DNA of 64,000 bases from Chryseobacterium indologenes (GTDB lineage: Bacteria; Bacteroidota; Bacteroidia; Flavobacteriales; Weeksellaceae): assembly GCA_002439165.1 (NCBI GenBank), contig DJTE01000032.1, positions 69,290-133,289 of the forward strand, given 5' to 3'. The notes beneath the pieces are model-generated. The model saw only the letters and a list, made by a program, of their open reading frames with translations. It did no database searches and was not told the origin of the DNA. A program made the position numbers and the translations under genes. Shown in pieces: positions 53,548 through 62,970 of the stretch. Each line of letters opens with the position of its first letter. Position 1 is the first letter of the stretch.

Positions 53548-55431
53548 TTAGCCTTTACTTACTTTAACGTCTTTTCCTCCCTGGAATACGGCTAATGTGG
53601 TTCCTCTCAGTTTTAAATCACCTTTAGAGGTCTGTATATCGGCTTCTCCGGCAATGCTTTTAAATTTATTACCCGTGCTTTCTGTCTGATCTTTTCTTAC
53701 GGTAACACTTTTGTTTTCTGAGGTCTGGGTATATCTTTTGGTGATGGATTCAGTGTGATCGTTGCCAATATTGATGGTGCTGTCCTGTCCGATCCTGGTG
53801 GTCATATTCCTGCCCACTGAAATATGCATGTCTTCTCCGGCTATAAAGGTCATATTCTTCGGTGCAGTCACCTGAATATTGCCCTGACCATCCATAAAAT
53901 AGGTATTTCCGCTTGGGTCTTTGATGGTTACACTTTTGTCCGCATCATTCATTAAAACCCTGATGCCGCTTCTGGTCTGTATAGATTTCAGATGGTTGTC
54001 TACACCTCCGCCCAGGCCAACCTGTCCGTGGAACATTCCGCCCATAGCAAATGGAAAATCGGGATTTTGGTATTCAAATCCCACCATCACCTGATCGCCG
54101 ATTTCCGGAACGGCTACAAAACCTCTGTTCTGGGTAATGGCATCAGTTCCGCCTGCATCGGGGCTCATCATCCGGATAAAATGGGTGGTGTCATTCAGCT
54201 GCCAGTCGAACCGTACCTGTATTCTGCCCTGGTTAAGAGGATCTGCGTTGGAGATCACGGTGGCTACCTGCGGTTCTGCATTGGGCATTTCAAAATCGGG
54301 TTTAGGCATAAAACCTGTTCCTTCGGCGATAGCTTCAAAGGTTCCTGTGTAATATCCTCTTGCATCCACTTCGTGTTTCACCTCTGTGATCATCAATGTG
54401 GTAAAATGTGAGGTTTCATTGCTGTCTGTCTTTCTCATGGCCAAATCTGCAACACAGCCGATATACAGGAACGGAACCGTTGTCTGTCCTGTAACGGTAA
54501 AAACTTCTACGGCTTTGCTGCCCCTTGCGCTTTTCTGGGAATCATCCACATCAAGGAACATATTGGCATTCACGGGTGCAGGGGTGAGAGAACGGGTGGT
54601 GAAAATCGTTTCATTCAGTTCATAGGCTTTGGATGAGAGTTCGCCAGGATGCTGTATACGGTCGTCGGAACCCACCATTTTGGTATGGCTGCTGCTGTTA
54701 TAGCCGAAGTATTCAGGTTTGGTGTGAACGGCTTTCAGCTCTACAACCACCTCATCTACATTGCTTCCATACATCAGCTGGATCGGTTTTTCTGAAGAGG
54801 GGAGCTTGCCGAAATGAAGGATCTCTCCGTCATAATAAAACTGTTCTCCGTAGGCTTCTGCAATCCTTGTGAGATAGTTATAATGGGTTTCGTTGTATTG
54901 TGCACTGTATTTGATATAGCTTTTGTTCCGGGTATCTACCCTGAAATCGAATTTATTGGTCCCTAAGGTTTCTTTAATAATCCGGTTGGCAATAATGTTG
55001 GTATTCACCTCCTGACTTCCTCCGAAACTCTGGGTATGCGGGGCTGCGTCCATCAGAATCGTGGGACTCATTCCTTTCAGGATAATATTTCCCAGGCTCA
55101 TTTTTTCCTGGCTGAATGCTACTTTGGTGATGAGCCCCACAAATGTTCTTTCGGGGCTTTCATCTTCGGCATCTTTATACCTGAAAACAACGGTGATTCT
55201 TTTTCCCAGAAACTTCTGTGCCTGTGCAAGGTTGTGGTTCTGCACTTCACCCAAAGAGTCATGAGCCAATACCAGTTCAAAATCATGGTGCTTTCTTGCA
55301 CTCTGTTGTAAACGAAAATGTTTAAAGTGATTGATAGCCCTGCCCTCAACCACAATGTCCAGTTTTACCACCCGGTTGATGCCCGGAATGTGGTTTTCTG
55401 AAACTTTATCAGAATTTGAGGTGTTTTTCAT
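53548..55431 (-). CDS. vgrG: Type VI secretion VgrG spike protein
   Basis: 627 residues. The N-terminal gp27-like part includes INHFKHFRLQQSARKHHDFE and KRITVVFRYKD. The OB-fold (about 385-470) contains PQVATVISNADPLNQGRIQV, RGFVAVPEIGDQVMVGFEYQ and DFPFAMGGMFHG. The C-terminal needle is a run of beta repeats (SVTIKDPSGNTYFMDGQGN to TTRIGQDSTINIGNDHTESI). It forms the trimeric spike carrying PAAR/DUF4280 proteins. It is the first gene of the minus-strand cargo block. No other T6SS structural genes are in the window. Confidence 0.92.
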   Translation of the reverse strand: MKNTSNSDKVSENHIPGINRVVKLDIVVEGRAINHFKHFRLQQSARKHHDFELVLAHDSLGEVQNHNLAQAQKFLGKRITVVFRYKDAEDESPERTFVGLITKVAFSQEKMSLGNIILKGMSPTILMDAAPHTQSFGGSQEVNTNIIANRIIKETLGTNKFDFRVDTRNKSYIKYSAQYNETHYNYLTRIAEAYGEQFYYDGEILHFGKLPSSEKPIQLMYGSNVDEVVVELKAVHTKPEYFGYNSSSHTKMVGSDDRIQHPGELSSKAYELNETIFTTRSLTPAPVNANMFLDVDDSQKSARGSKAVEVFTVTGQTTVPFLYIGCVADLAMRKTDSNETSHFTTLMITEVKHEVDARGYYTGTFEAIAEGTGFMPKPDFEMPNAEPQVATVISNADPLNQGRIQVRFDWQLNDTTHFIRMMSPDAGGTDAITQNRGFVAVPEIGDQVMVGFEYQNPDFPFAMGGMFHGQVGLGGGVDNHLKSIQTRSGIRVLMNDADKSVTIKDPSGNTYFMDGQGNIQVTAPKNMTFIAGEDMHISVGRNMTTRIGQDSTINIGNDHTESITKRYTQTSENKSVTVRKDQTESTGNKFKSIAGEADIQTSKGDLKLRGTTLAVFQGGKDVKVSKG

Positions 55432-55621
55432 AATGTTTTTGTGCGTTTTTTGGTATTATGTCACCTAATTTAGAAAAAAAATAAATTATGGAATGTAAAT
55501 TTATATTAAATCTGAAAAATTGTAGTAGAACTACGATTGCTGTGCTAAAGATCACACGCGGGTAGGGAGGAGGACAATGGCGAAATAGAAATTGCCGGAG
55601 ATCCCTTCATTAAAACAAAAA

Positions 55622-55645
55622 ATCCTTACCTGTAAAGGCAAGGAT
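55622..55645 (-). terminator. Terminator of the HAF-repeat array
   Basis: On the minus strand, ATCCTTGCCT pairs with AGGTAAGGAT around TTAC and is followed by TTTTTTGTTTTAAT. It would stop transcripts coming from 55845 before vgrG. Confidence 0.75.
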
Positions 55646-55722
55646 ATGGAATGGCTGACAAATATTTTTAGTACCCCATTGTCAGCTCAGGTTGTGACCG
55701 CATTACATCTGAAAGAATTCAG

Positions 55723-55748
55723 CTTTCATAATTCGTGAATTTTAAAAG
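55723..55748. promoter_or_regulatory. 26-bp near-palindrome, copy 1
   Basis: CTTTCAT, core AATTCGTGAATT, then TTAAAAG. It lies 97 bp downstream of the first HAF-repeat gene's end, on the vgrG side. Other copies lie before each of the three HAF-repeat genes. Confidence 0.55.
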
Positions 55749-55844
55749 AGAGAAAATTACAAAATACTTAAAATCAATATTATAAAACTAACTCTTGCGC
55801 AACTCTCTGTTCATTAATTTATAAATTGCGGCCACACAATTCAT

Positions 55845-57170
55845 CTACTTTTTAACGAATTTATAACTTTCCGGATTTCTTCCTTTTACAGAATATTGTA
55901 GTATATAGTCTCCTTTTGATAAGGATGACACATCTATTTTACCTTCTATAGAACCGAATGATTTTATTTTCTGTCCCACCATATTATAAATTTCTGCCTT
56001 TTCTATTCTGTCAGTTCCTTTAAAATATAAAGCATCAGCTACGGGATTGGGATAAATCACTATATCATTTTTACCTTTCGCCACATCATTTACAGATAAA
56101 TATTGGGTAAGATCCAGGTAAAAAGCTACAAACTGAAAATTTGCATCCATTCCCATTCCGGCAATTTTTTTTCCATCCCGGGAGATAGCTAGTGGAAGTC
56201 CCATTGTGATTCCATTGGTTGCAATTCCTAATGATGCTACATAATCATTCAGTTTAACACGTCCTCCTGTTGGTGTCCATATAAATCCTTCACCTGCCAT
56301 TGGAGGTCCACCTAATGGTCTGTAATAACCGATCACCGTTTTGCCATCTGCGGAAATACCGGTTGTTCCTCCTCTGAAGAAAGTAGAAGCATTAGGATGG
56401 GTAATATAAGTGAGTCCGGTGGCCGCATTCCAGATATAAGGGGTTGGGTTTCCGCCGCCACCGCCTATGATCGTGCTTCCATCCGCGGAAACTCCTACTG
56501 CCTCATCTAAATAGTTTCCTGAATTATCTGTAAGGAAACTTTCTATTCCATCTACCCATTTTGCTCCTCTCCGTATTCCTGTGTCTTCATCCTGCCATCC
56601 TACAATGATACTTCCGTTTGCACTTACCCCATTAGCTCTGGAATCACGTCCCAGCACTATACTTCCGAGATCTACCACTCCGCCGGAGGGTGTCCATTTT
56701 ACGGCATGGACACGCGCCGCATCAAGAAAACTGAGTCCTACAATGGTGTTTCCATCCGGTGACATTCCATAAGGAGTACTTTCACCTCCACCAGGAGCGG
56801 TAGGGGGAAGGGCTCCTCTGTTTGTCCAGCTGGATGTGGCTATATTATACGTTGATATTTCAGGAAATCCTGTAACAGAATTTGTAAATGCAGATGATAT
56901 CATACTTCCGTCATGGGTTACAAGAGCATTCCCGGAAATGATACTTCCACTTGGTAATGCTCCAATCTGAACAAGCCCTCCATCGGCAGTCCATTTAAAT
57001 ATTGTACCATCTCCACTTATCTGCATGCTTACCACGCCATTATCAGAAACTCCCCCTATATTATAATTGGATCCTGTTGACATTACAGTAAGCTGGGCAT
57101 CAGCTGTTCCAAATGCCATCAGAAATGAAGCCGTCAACATTTGTACGGATATTTTGATGTGGTTTTTCAT
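55845..57170 (-). CDS. HAF-repeat surface protein with T9SS sorting domain, copy 1
   Basis: 441 residues. Signal peptide (MKNHIKISVQMLTASFLMAF, then GTADAQ). The middle has repeated blocks of the HAF type, e.g. PYGMSPDGNTIVGLSFL, HAVKWTPSGGVVDLGSI, ANGVSANGSIIVGWQDE, ISADGKTVIGYYRP. This suggests a beta-propeller-like fold. The C-terminal 75 residues are a T9SS type A sorting domain (IVIYPNPVADALYFKG to DYILQYSVKG). It is exported and surface-bound or released. A dyad at 57215 precedes it. Ligand unknown. Confidence 0.85.
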   Translation of the reverse strand: MKNHIKISVQMLTASFLMAFGTADAQLTVMSTGSNYNIGGVSDNGVVSMQISGDGTIFKWTADGGLVQIGALPSGSIISGNALVTHDGSMISSAFTNSVTGFPEISTYNIATSSWTNRGALPPTAPGGGESTPYGMSPDGNTIVGLSFLDAARVHAVKWTPSGGVVDLGSIVLGRDSRANGVSANGSIIVGWQDEDTGIRRGAKWVDGIESFLTDNSGNYLDEAVGVSADGSTIIGGGGGNPTPYIWNAATGLTYITHPNASTFFRGGTTGISADGKTVIGYYRPLGGPPMAGEGFIWTPTGGRVKLNDYVASLGIATNGITMGLPLAISRDGKKIAGMGMDANFQFVAFYLDLTQYLSVNDVAKGKNDIVIYPNPVADALYFKGTDRIEKAEIYNMVGQKIKSFGSIEGKIDVSSLSKGDYILQYSVKGRNPESYKFVKK

Positions 57171-57214
57171 ATTTTAGTATTTATTAATTATTAGGTAGTC
57201 GATTAAAAAATTTG

Positions 57215-57240
57215 CTTTCATAATTCGTGAATTTTGAAAG
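57215..57240. promoter_or_regulatory. 26-bp near-palindrome, copy 2
   Basis: CTTTCATAATTCG, then TGAATTTTGAAAG: the most symmetric copy, with outer arms CTTTCA/TGAAAG and core AATTCGTGAATT. It lies 45 bp upstream of the start of the HAF gene at 57170. Confidence 0.6.
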
Positions 57241-57249
57241 GAGTTATGT

Positions 57250-58563
57250 TTACTTTTTTATGAATTTATAACTCTGCTGTCCTTTTCCTTTTACTGAATA
57301 TTGTAGTATATAGCCGCCTTTTAATAAGGATGATACATTAATCCTGTCATTTACAGAATTGAATGATTTTACTTTTTGTCCTGCCATATTGTAAACTTCT
57401 GCTTTTTCAATTTTTGAAGTTCCTTTAAAGTAGAGAATATCAGTTACCGGGTTCGGATAAACAGTGATGTCATTTCTATCTTTTGCAGTATCATCCACGG
57501 ACAAATATTCTGAAAGATCCAGGTAAAAAGCTACCGGGATATTGGAAGCGTTCATTCCCATTCCTACAATTTTAGTCCCATCCTGTGAAATTGCTGAAGG
57601 AAGTCCCAGTTTAATTCCATTGGTTGCAATTCCTAATGAGGTTACATAATCGTTCAGATTTACACGTCCGCCGGTTTTTGTCCAGATAAAGCCTTCTCCA
57701 CCCATTGGCGGACCATTAAATATTCTGTAAAATCCCAAAACTTTGGAGCCGTCAGAAGAAACACATGTAGCAGCCCCTCTGAAAGTAGCGGAACCGTTAG
57801 GGTGCGTTATAAAAGTCATTCCGGTAACGGCATCCCATACATAAGGATTCAGACCATTAACTCCTACTATTATATTTCCGTCTGCTGAGACCGCTGCTGC
57901 TTCCCCTACATTGTTTCCGCTATTATCTGTAATGAATGTTTCTGTTCCGTCCACCCATTTTGCACCTCGTCTTGCTCCATCCGCCAGATCCTGCCAGCCG
58001 ACAATAACGTTGCCATCGGCATTTACCGCATTGGCTCTGGAACTCCTTCCGTCTACAATACTTCCCAAGTCTGTCAGTCCACCAGCCTGAGTCCATTTTA
58101 CAGCATGACCAAGAGAGGCATTAAGAAGGCTTAATCCTACAACTGTACTTCCATCTGCTGACGTTCCCCAGGCAGAACTGTTCCCTCCACTAGTACCGGT
58201 TCCGGGAAGAGCTCCTCTGTTGGTCCAGGTAGAGGAAGCTACATCATATGTTGAGATTTCATTAACCCCTGTTGCTGAGTTGATATAGGTTGCAGCAACT
58301 ACAGCCCCGTTACTGGATATAGTGGGTATACCTGCAATGCTGCTATTTACGTTACCAATCTGTACCAGTCCTTCAGCTTGTGTCCATGTGAATATTTTAC
58401 CTGCAGTAGTAATCTGCATACTCACCATTCCATTATTGGAAACTCCTCCTACATTATAGTTATTTCCCGTTGCTATTACAGTAAGCTGGGCTTCTGCTAT
58501 ATTAAATGTAAGGAAAAAGGAAGCTGCCAAAGTTTTCATTGTCATTTTGTGAGATTTTTTCAT
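57250..58563 (-). CDS. HAF-repeat surface protein with T9SS sorting domain, copy 2
   Basis: 437 residues from the ATG at 58563 (MKKSHKMTMKTLAASFFLTF), which places the signal peptide correctly; the frame is open 24 codons further. It has the same layout as its neighbours: HAF blocks (AWGTSADGSTVVGLSLL, HAVKWTQAGGLTDLGSI, ANAVNADGNVIVGWQD) and a sorting tail (ITVYPNPVTDILYFKG). It is about 65-70% identical by eye to copy 1, so it is a tandem duplicate. No frame damage. Confidence 0.85.
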   Translation of the reverse strand: MKKSHKMTMKTLAASFFLTFNIAEAQLTVIATGNNYNVGGVSNNGMVSMQITTAGKIFTWTQAEGLVQIGNVNSSIAGIPTISSNGAVVAATYINSATGVNEISTYDVASSTWTNRGALPGTGTSGGNSSAWGTSADGSTVVGLSLLNASLGHAVKWTQAGGLTDLGSIVDGRSSRANAVNADGNVIVGWQDLADGARRGAKWVDGTETFITDNSGNNVGEAAAVSADGNIIVGVNGLNPYVWDAVTGMTFITHPNGSATFRGAATCVSSDGSKVLGFYRIFNGPPMGGEGFIWTKTGGRVNLNDYVTSLGIATNGIKLGLPSAISQDGTKIVGMGMNASNIPVAFYLDLSEYLSVDDTAKDRNDITVYPNPVTDILYFKGTSKIEKAEVYNMAGQKVKSFNSVNDRINVSSLLKGGYILQYSVKGKGQQSYKFIKK

Positions 58564-58638
58564 AAATTCTATATGTTTAGTATTCAAATTGTTGAAAAAC
58601 AATATTAAGACTATATTATTTTCATAAAAAGACATTGG

Positions 58639-58664
58639 CTTTCATAATTCGTGAATTCCGAAAG
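58639..58664. promoter_or_regulatory. 26-bp near-palindrome, copy 3
   Basis: CTTTCAT, core AATTCGTGAATT, then CCGAAAG. It lies 76 bp before the chosen start of the HAF gene at 58563, and downstream of the interrupted third gene. Confidence 0.6.
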
Positions 58665-58725
58665 AATAAAAAGAGCTACACAGACGGCAGCTCTTTAAGT
58701 GTTTAATTTATATTTACATTGTGTG

Positions 58726-60051
58726 TTATTTTTTTATAAACTTATAGCTTTCCTGTTCTCCTCCTTTTACGGAATACCGCAGAATATAATTTCCTTTTAA
58801 CAGTGATGATACGTTGATCTGGCCTTCTACGGAATCAAATGATTTTATTTTTTGTCCAACCATATTATAAATCTCTGCTTTTTCAATTTTTCCTGTACCT
58901 TTGAAATATAAAATATCGTTTACAGGATTAGGATAAATACCTTTATCATTCTTATTCTGCACAGGGTCTTTGACGCTTAAGTACTGACTAATATCAAGAT
59001 AGAAAGTTACTATATTATAAGACGCATCCAATCCCGTCCCTGCCATCTTTGTTCCATCCTGCGAAATCGCAGTAGGGAGCCCCATTGTAATTCCATTGGT
59101 TGCTATTCCCAAGGCTTCTGCATACTCATTCAGATTAATACGCCCGTCTTCCTGTGTCCATATAAATCCTTCTCCAGCCATTGGTATTCCTCCGAATGGT
59201 CTGTAATAACCTATTACCTTTTTACCGTCTCCGGAAATTCCGGTAGCGGCCCCTCTGAAAAAAAAGGAAGCGTTGGGATGTGTTATTATAGTCATCCCGG
59301 TAGCGGCCCTCCAGATAAAAGGGGTGAAATTTGCCATTCCAACTATGGCATTGCCGTCTGCAGAAACGCCCTGGGCTTCTCCAACATTATTTCCGTTATT
59401 ATCGGTAATAAAGCTCTCTATTCCATTTACCCATTTCGCCCCGCGTCTTGATCCGTTCGGTTCATCCTGCCATCCTACCACTACGTTTCCATCAGCATTT
59501 ACGGCATTAGCTCTGGAACTGCGCCCGGGTACCATGCTTCCAAGATCTACAAGACCATTCGTCTGGTCCCATTTGATGGCATGGGCTTCTGATGGTCCTG
59601 CTGCAATATATCCCAGCCCGACAACCGTATTTCCATCCGGAGACATTCCCCAGGTCCAGCTTTCACTACCACCTGAGCTTGCCGGTACAAGAGCACCTCT
59701 GTTTGTCTATACAGACGTTGCCATGTCATATGTTGAAATTTCTTCGAAACCTGTTGCAGGGTTTGTTTGGGAGGAGGAAATCACAGTTCCGTTACTGGAA
59801 ATAAGGGAGTTTCCTGAAATGGGGTTTCCGCTTGATAAAGCTCCGATCTGTACAATTCCACTGTCAACAGTCCATTTATATACTGTTCCGTTGCCAAATT
59901 TTTGAAAACTTACGATGCCGTTGTTGGAAACTCCTCCTACACTATAATTTTCTCCCACATTTATTATACTGAGCTGGGCAGTTGCAAAGGCAAATTTCAT
60001 TAAGAAATAAGTGGTCAATATTTTCATTGACATGGTGTAATAATTTTTCAT
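58726..60051 (-). pseudogene. HAF-repeat/T9SS protein, copy 3, interrupted by one amber codon
   Basis: Read through, it is a 441-codon frame of the same length as copy 1. It begins MKNYYTMSMKILTTYFLMKF and ends with a sorting domain (GIYPNPVNDILYFKG). At 59707-59709 the minus strand reads TAG where both paralogues have TGG (Trp in the SSWTNRGAL motif; here SV-stop-TNRGAL). There is no frame change on either side. The gene is therefore a recent nonsense pseudogene, or the base is a sequencing error. The upstream 114 codons alone would make an exported fragment. Confidence 0.8.
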
Positions 60052-60127
60052 TCTGTATTATTTTTTTAGTGTTTAAAACGGGATAAAACAATATTAATAT
60101 TATATTTACTCATTCAAAAGCATTGAA

Positions 60128-60153
60128 CTTTCACAATTCGTGAATTTCAAAAG
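60128..60153. promoter_or_regulatory. 26-bp near-palindrome, copy 4
   Basis: CTTTCAC, core AATTCGTGAATT, then TCAAAAG. It lies 77 bp before the third HAF gene and 83 bp before the divergent TPR-AraC gene, so it could serve both. Confidence 0.6.
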
Positions 60154-60235
60154 AAATAAAGACACAAAAAATAATAATTGCGGACGCTAATGAACTGCCA
60201 TTTTGAATACGGATAAAAGAGAATTATAAAAACAT

Positions 60236-61840
60236 ATGAAGGAAATCCTACTATTCAAAAAAATATTTCAAAGTAACAGAAGAGTTTTTCTGTTGGTTTT
60301 AATCTGTTGTTCGATTCTCATTAACGGCCAATCCGGTCCTGATTTTAATATTCTGGCGGATAAGGCATTTGAAAAGCTTTATCAAAATTCGGACGAGTGC
60401 ATCAGTTATACACAGGGAATACTTGTAAGTGATCAGGATCCTGAGCATCAATTAATATTACAAAGTATTATTTCGCAGGCCTTTGCTATGAAAGGCGACT
60501 ATGTGCAGTCTGTCAATATTTTCTCTCAAAAAGAAGATTTTGATCAAAAAAAAGACATTTCCTATTTCAGACAGGTTTTCAGCGATTATACGCTTGCAGA
60601 TCAATATCAGAATGTTGGACTTTATAATCAGTCAAAAGGAATTATTGCCCGGCTCTTATCGGATCAGAAACTTCTCACCAGCAATGATCCGGCATTAAGG
60701 ATAACTACGGCAAAACTTTATCAGCTGCAGGCTCTGAATTCAGGGATCAGCAGAGCGTATTCTGATGCCTTGAAAAACCTTGATATCAGTGACCGGTACA
60801 TCAGTAATGGTAATGAAGAAAACAGAATAATAAAAACGGAAAACAAAATATTCCGCTCTTTTTATCTGCTGAAAGAAAACAGACTGGATGAATATAAAAA
60901 TCTTATAGACCGTGTTATTTCAGATCTTGAAAAACAGAAAAATCAGCCGTTTCTTTTAAGTCTTGCCTATGAAAATCTGTCACAATATTATTTTTTAAAA
61001 CAGGATTACACGACCTCTGTCCAGAAACTGGAAACCTCGCTTTCATTAGTTGAGCACCTTCCTTTCAATAATTTAAAAATTAAAATCTATGAATCGTTAT
61101 CCCGCACTTATTTTGCTCTTCATGATGATGTAAAATACCATCAGTATAATAAACTGTACAATGATCTGAAAACAACAACGGATGCCAATGCAAGGGAAGG
61201 AATACGCTATATCATAAAGCTTGTGGAAACCAATCAGAATAAAAATATTGAATTTCAAAGACAGATTTATTTCAGATCTTTATGGCCTTTACTGTGTCTG
61301 TTCCTGATCATCATTGGTTTATTTATTTACTTTCTCATCATTAAAAGCAAAAATACAGACCTTAAAAAGCAATTTGATTTTTTTGTAAGACAGAACAGTA
61401 AGAATCATCATAAATTATCTGTAATAGAAACGGTTACGGAAAAAACACAGGTGATAGATTCGGGTTCCGGTAAGGTATCTAAGGAAAAAGAAGAAGAAAT
61501 CCTTCAAAAGCTTAAAGAATTTGAGCAGTCAGACCGCTACCTGAATAATAATATGTCTCTGGCCCTGCTTTCTTCCCAGCTGGAAATCAATACGAAATAT
61601 CTTTCGGAGGTCATTAACAGCAGGGAGAAAAATTTCAATGGCTATATCAATAAACTCAGAATCAACCATATTGTCCAGCTGTTGAAAAACGATCCTGTAT
61701 TTCTGAATTATAAAGTGAGTTATCTTGCAGAATATTCAGGATTTTCATCACACAGTGCATTTACAACCGTTTTCAAATCCGTTACGGGAATGTCCCCTAA
61801 TGCTTATATTCAGGAAATTATTAAAGGTAAAGCGTTATGA
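60236..61840 (+). CDS. TPR-containing membrane AraC-family regulator
   Basis: 534 residues. N-terminal hydrophobic segment (RRVFLLVLICCSILINGQ), TPR-like helices to about 340, one transmembrane segment at about 348-370 (LWPLLCLFLIIIGLFIYFLI), a coiled linker, and a C-terminal AraC HTH pair (ALLSSQLEINTKYLSEVI; SYLAEYSGFSSHSAFTTVFK). It has the same architecture as the gene at 25325. It is divergent from the HAF array, and the dyad at 60128 lies between. Regulation of that array is a plausible inference. Its stop overlaps the next start by 4 bp. Confidence 0.85.
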   Translation: MKEILLFKKIFQSNRRVFLLVLICCSILINGQSGPDFNILADKAFEKLYQNSDECISYTQGILVSDQDPEHQLILQSIISQAFAMKGDYVQSVNIFSQKEDFDQKKDISYFRQVFSDYTLADQYQNVGLYNQSKGIIARLLSDQKLLTSNDPALRITTAKLYQLQALNSGISRAYSDALKNLDISDRYISNGNEENRIIKTENKIFRSFYLLKENRLDEYKNLIDRVISDLEKQKNQPFLLSLAYENLSQYYFLKQDYTTSVQKLETSLSLVEHLPFNNLKIKIYESLSRTYFALHDDVKYHQYNKLYNDLKTTTDANAREGIRYIIKLVETNQNKNIEFQRQIYFRSLWPLLCLFLIIIGLFIYFLIIKSKNTDLKKQFDFFVRQNSKNHHKLSVIETVTEKTQVIDSGSGKVSKEKEEEILQKLKEFEQSDRYLNNNMSLALLSSQLEINTKYLSEVINSREKNFNGYINKLRINHIVQLLKNDPVFLNYKVSYLAEYSGFSSHSAFTTVFKSVTGMSPNAYIQEIIKGKAL

Positions 61841-62970
61841 AGTTAATCGTAAAAATAGGGATCCTGCTTTTGCCGTTCTTTTGTATTTTTGTGAAAGCGC
61901 AGAAAGCTTCAGACAGTATCCTGCTCAGACAGGCCCAGCTCGAAATTTATGATAATCCGGATAACGCCATACGGATAGGAAAGCAGTTACTCAAAAAGGA
62001 TCATGATATCATGATATCTATTGATATTTATATGCTGCTTTCTACGGCTAATATTGCCAAAAGAAACTTTGATGAGTCTTTACAGTATATTCTGAAAGCA
62101 AAAGAACTTTCACAGAAAAGCAATGACTTCAAAAGCCAGGCAAGCGTTCTGATTGCAGTAGCCACCCAATACCAGCAGATGGAGCTGTTCAGCAAAAGCC
62201 TTGAAACGTTGGATGAAGCGGATCAGTATCTGGCCAAGATACCCGCCAATGCCCGTGAAAAATATATTGGAGCAGGCCGAACCTATGCTATAAGAGGGAT
62301 GATCTATAAAAGCCAGTCCAATTCTGAAATTGCTCTGGAAAAATTTCTGATCTCGATACAAAACTTTGAAAAAGTTTCTTTAAAAAAATCAACCTACTCC
62401 AACATGAGTGTGGTATATTATAATATAGGATACTGTTACCTTAATCTTAATCAGACAGGCAAAGCACAACAGGCATTTTTACAGTCCATAGAATATGCCC
62501 GCAGAAACCAAGCGAAAAGCCTGGAGGCATTCGCCCTGAAAGGGATGGCCGAATTGTATAAACAGAAATACGAAAACCGGGAAGCCCTGAATCTCCTGGT
62601 AAAAGCCGCAGACCTTTCTAAAAACACGGGAGACATTATCCTGAATGAAGGAATCTACAAAGAAATGGCAGATAATTATCTGGCTATGGGAAAACAGGAT
62701 TCTTTTCAGCTCTACAATAAGAAGTTTTTTGAAATGCGTTTTCAGAGAAAGCAGAATGAGCTGGTTTCTATTAACCACGTGATCAATGATCATAATAAGG
62801 AAACTCTGAGGAAAAGTGAAAAACTGAAATCATATTACAGCTCTGTAAAGATGGTCTCAGCCTGCGTAGGAATTATTCTTATTGTCATTTTACTATACTT
62901 TATCATAAAGATCAGAAAACAGAACAGGACATTTCAAAAAGAAATACAGCAGATCATCAGAGGCTCATAA
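61837..62970 (+). CDS. TPR membrane protein without output domain
   Basis: 377 residues. Signal/anchor (MKLIVKIGILLLPFFCIFVK), TPR helices (IYMLLSTANIAKRNFDESLQ, VYYNIGYCYLNLNQTGKAQQ, AFALKGMAELYKQKYENREA), a transmembrane segment at about 338-360 (VSACVGIILIVILLYFIIKI), and a 15-residue tail ending IIRGS. It resembles the sensor half of the preceding regulator but has no HTH. The ATGA overlap implies coupled translation, suggesting a partner or decoy sensor. A one-base shift would extend the tail 44 codons. Confidence 0.75.
   Translation: MKLIVKIGILLLPFFCIFVKAQKASDSILLRQAQLEIYDNPDNAIRIGKQLLKKDHDIMISIDIYMLLSTANIAKRNFDESLQYILKAKELSQKSNDFKSQASVLIAVATQYQQMELFSKSLETLDEADQYLAKIPANAREKYIGAGRTYAIRGMIYKSQSNSEIALEKFLISIQNFEKVSLKKSTYSNMSVVYYNIGYCYLNLNQTGKAQQAFLQSIEYARRNQAKSLEAFALKGMAELYKQKYENREALNLLVKAADLSKNTGDIILNEGIYKEMADNYLAMGKQDSFQLYNKKFFEMRFQRKQNELVSINHVINDHNKETLRKSEKLKSYYSSVKMVSACVGIILIVILLYFIIKIRKQNRTFQKEIQQIIRGS

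Larger units (their letters stand above)
55432..55844. other. Intergenic between vgrG and the HAF-repeat genes
   Basis: About 410 bp. It holds the terminator at 55622 and one copy of the dyad at 55723-55748. The vgrG promoter should lie in 55432-55620; an A/T-rich run precedes the start. No gene is supported. Confidence 0.5.

Noticed and set aside
53992..54872. Plus-strand open frames inside vgrG
   Set aside because: They are shadows of vgrG codons; vgrG motifs are complete on the minus strand.
44181..55431. A complete T6SS locus
   Set aside because: Only vgrG and cargo-type genes are present. No sheath, tube, baseplate or ClpV genes were found in the window.
58564..58635. Longer start for HAF copy 2
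   Set aside because: It would put 24 extra residues before the signal peptide, while the paralogues start at the equivalent of 58563.
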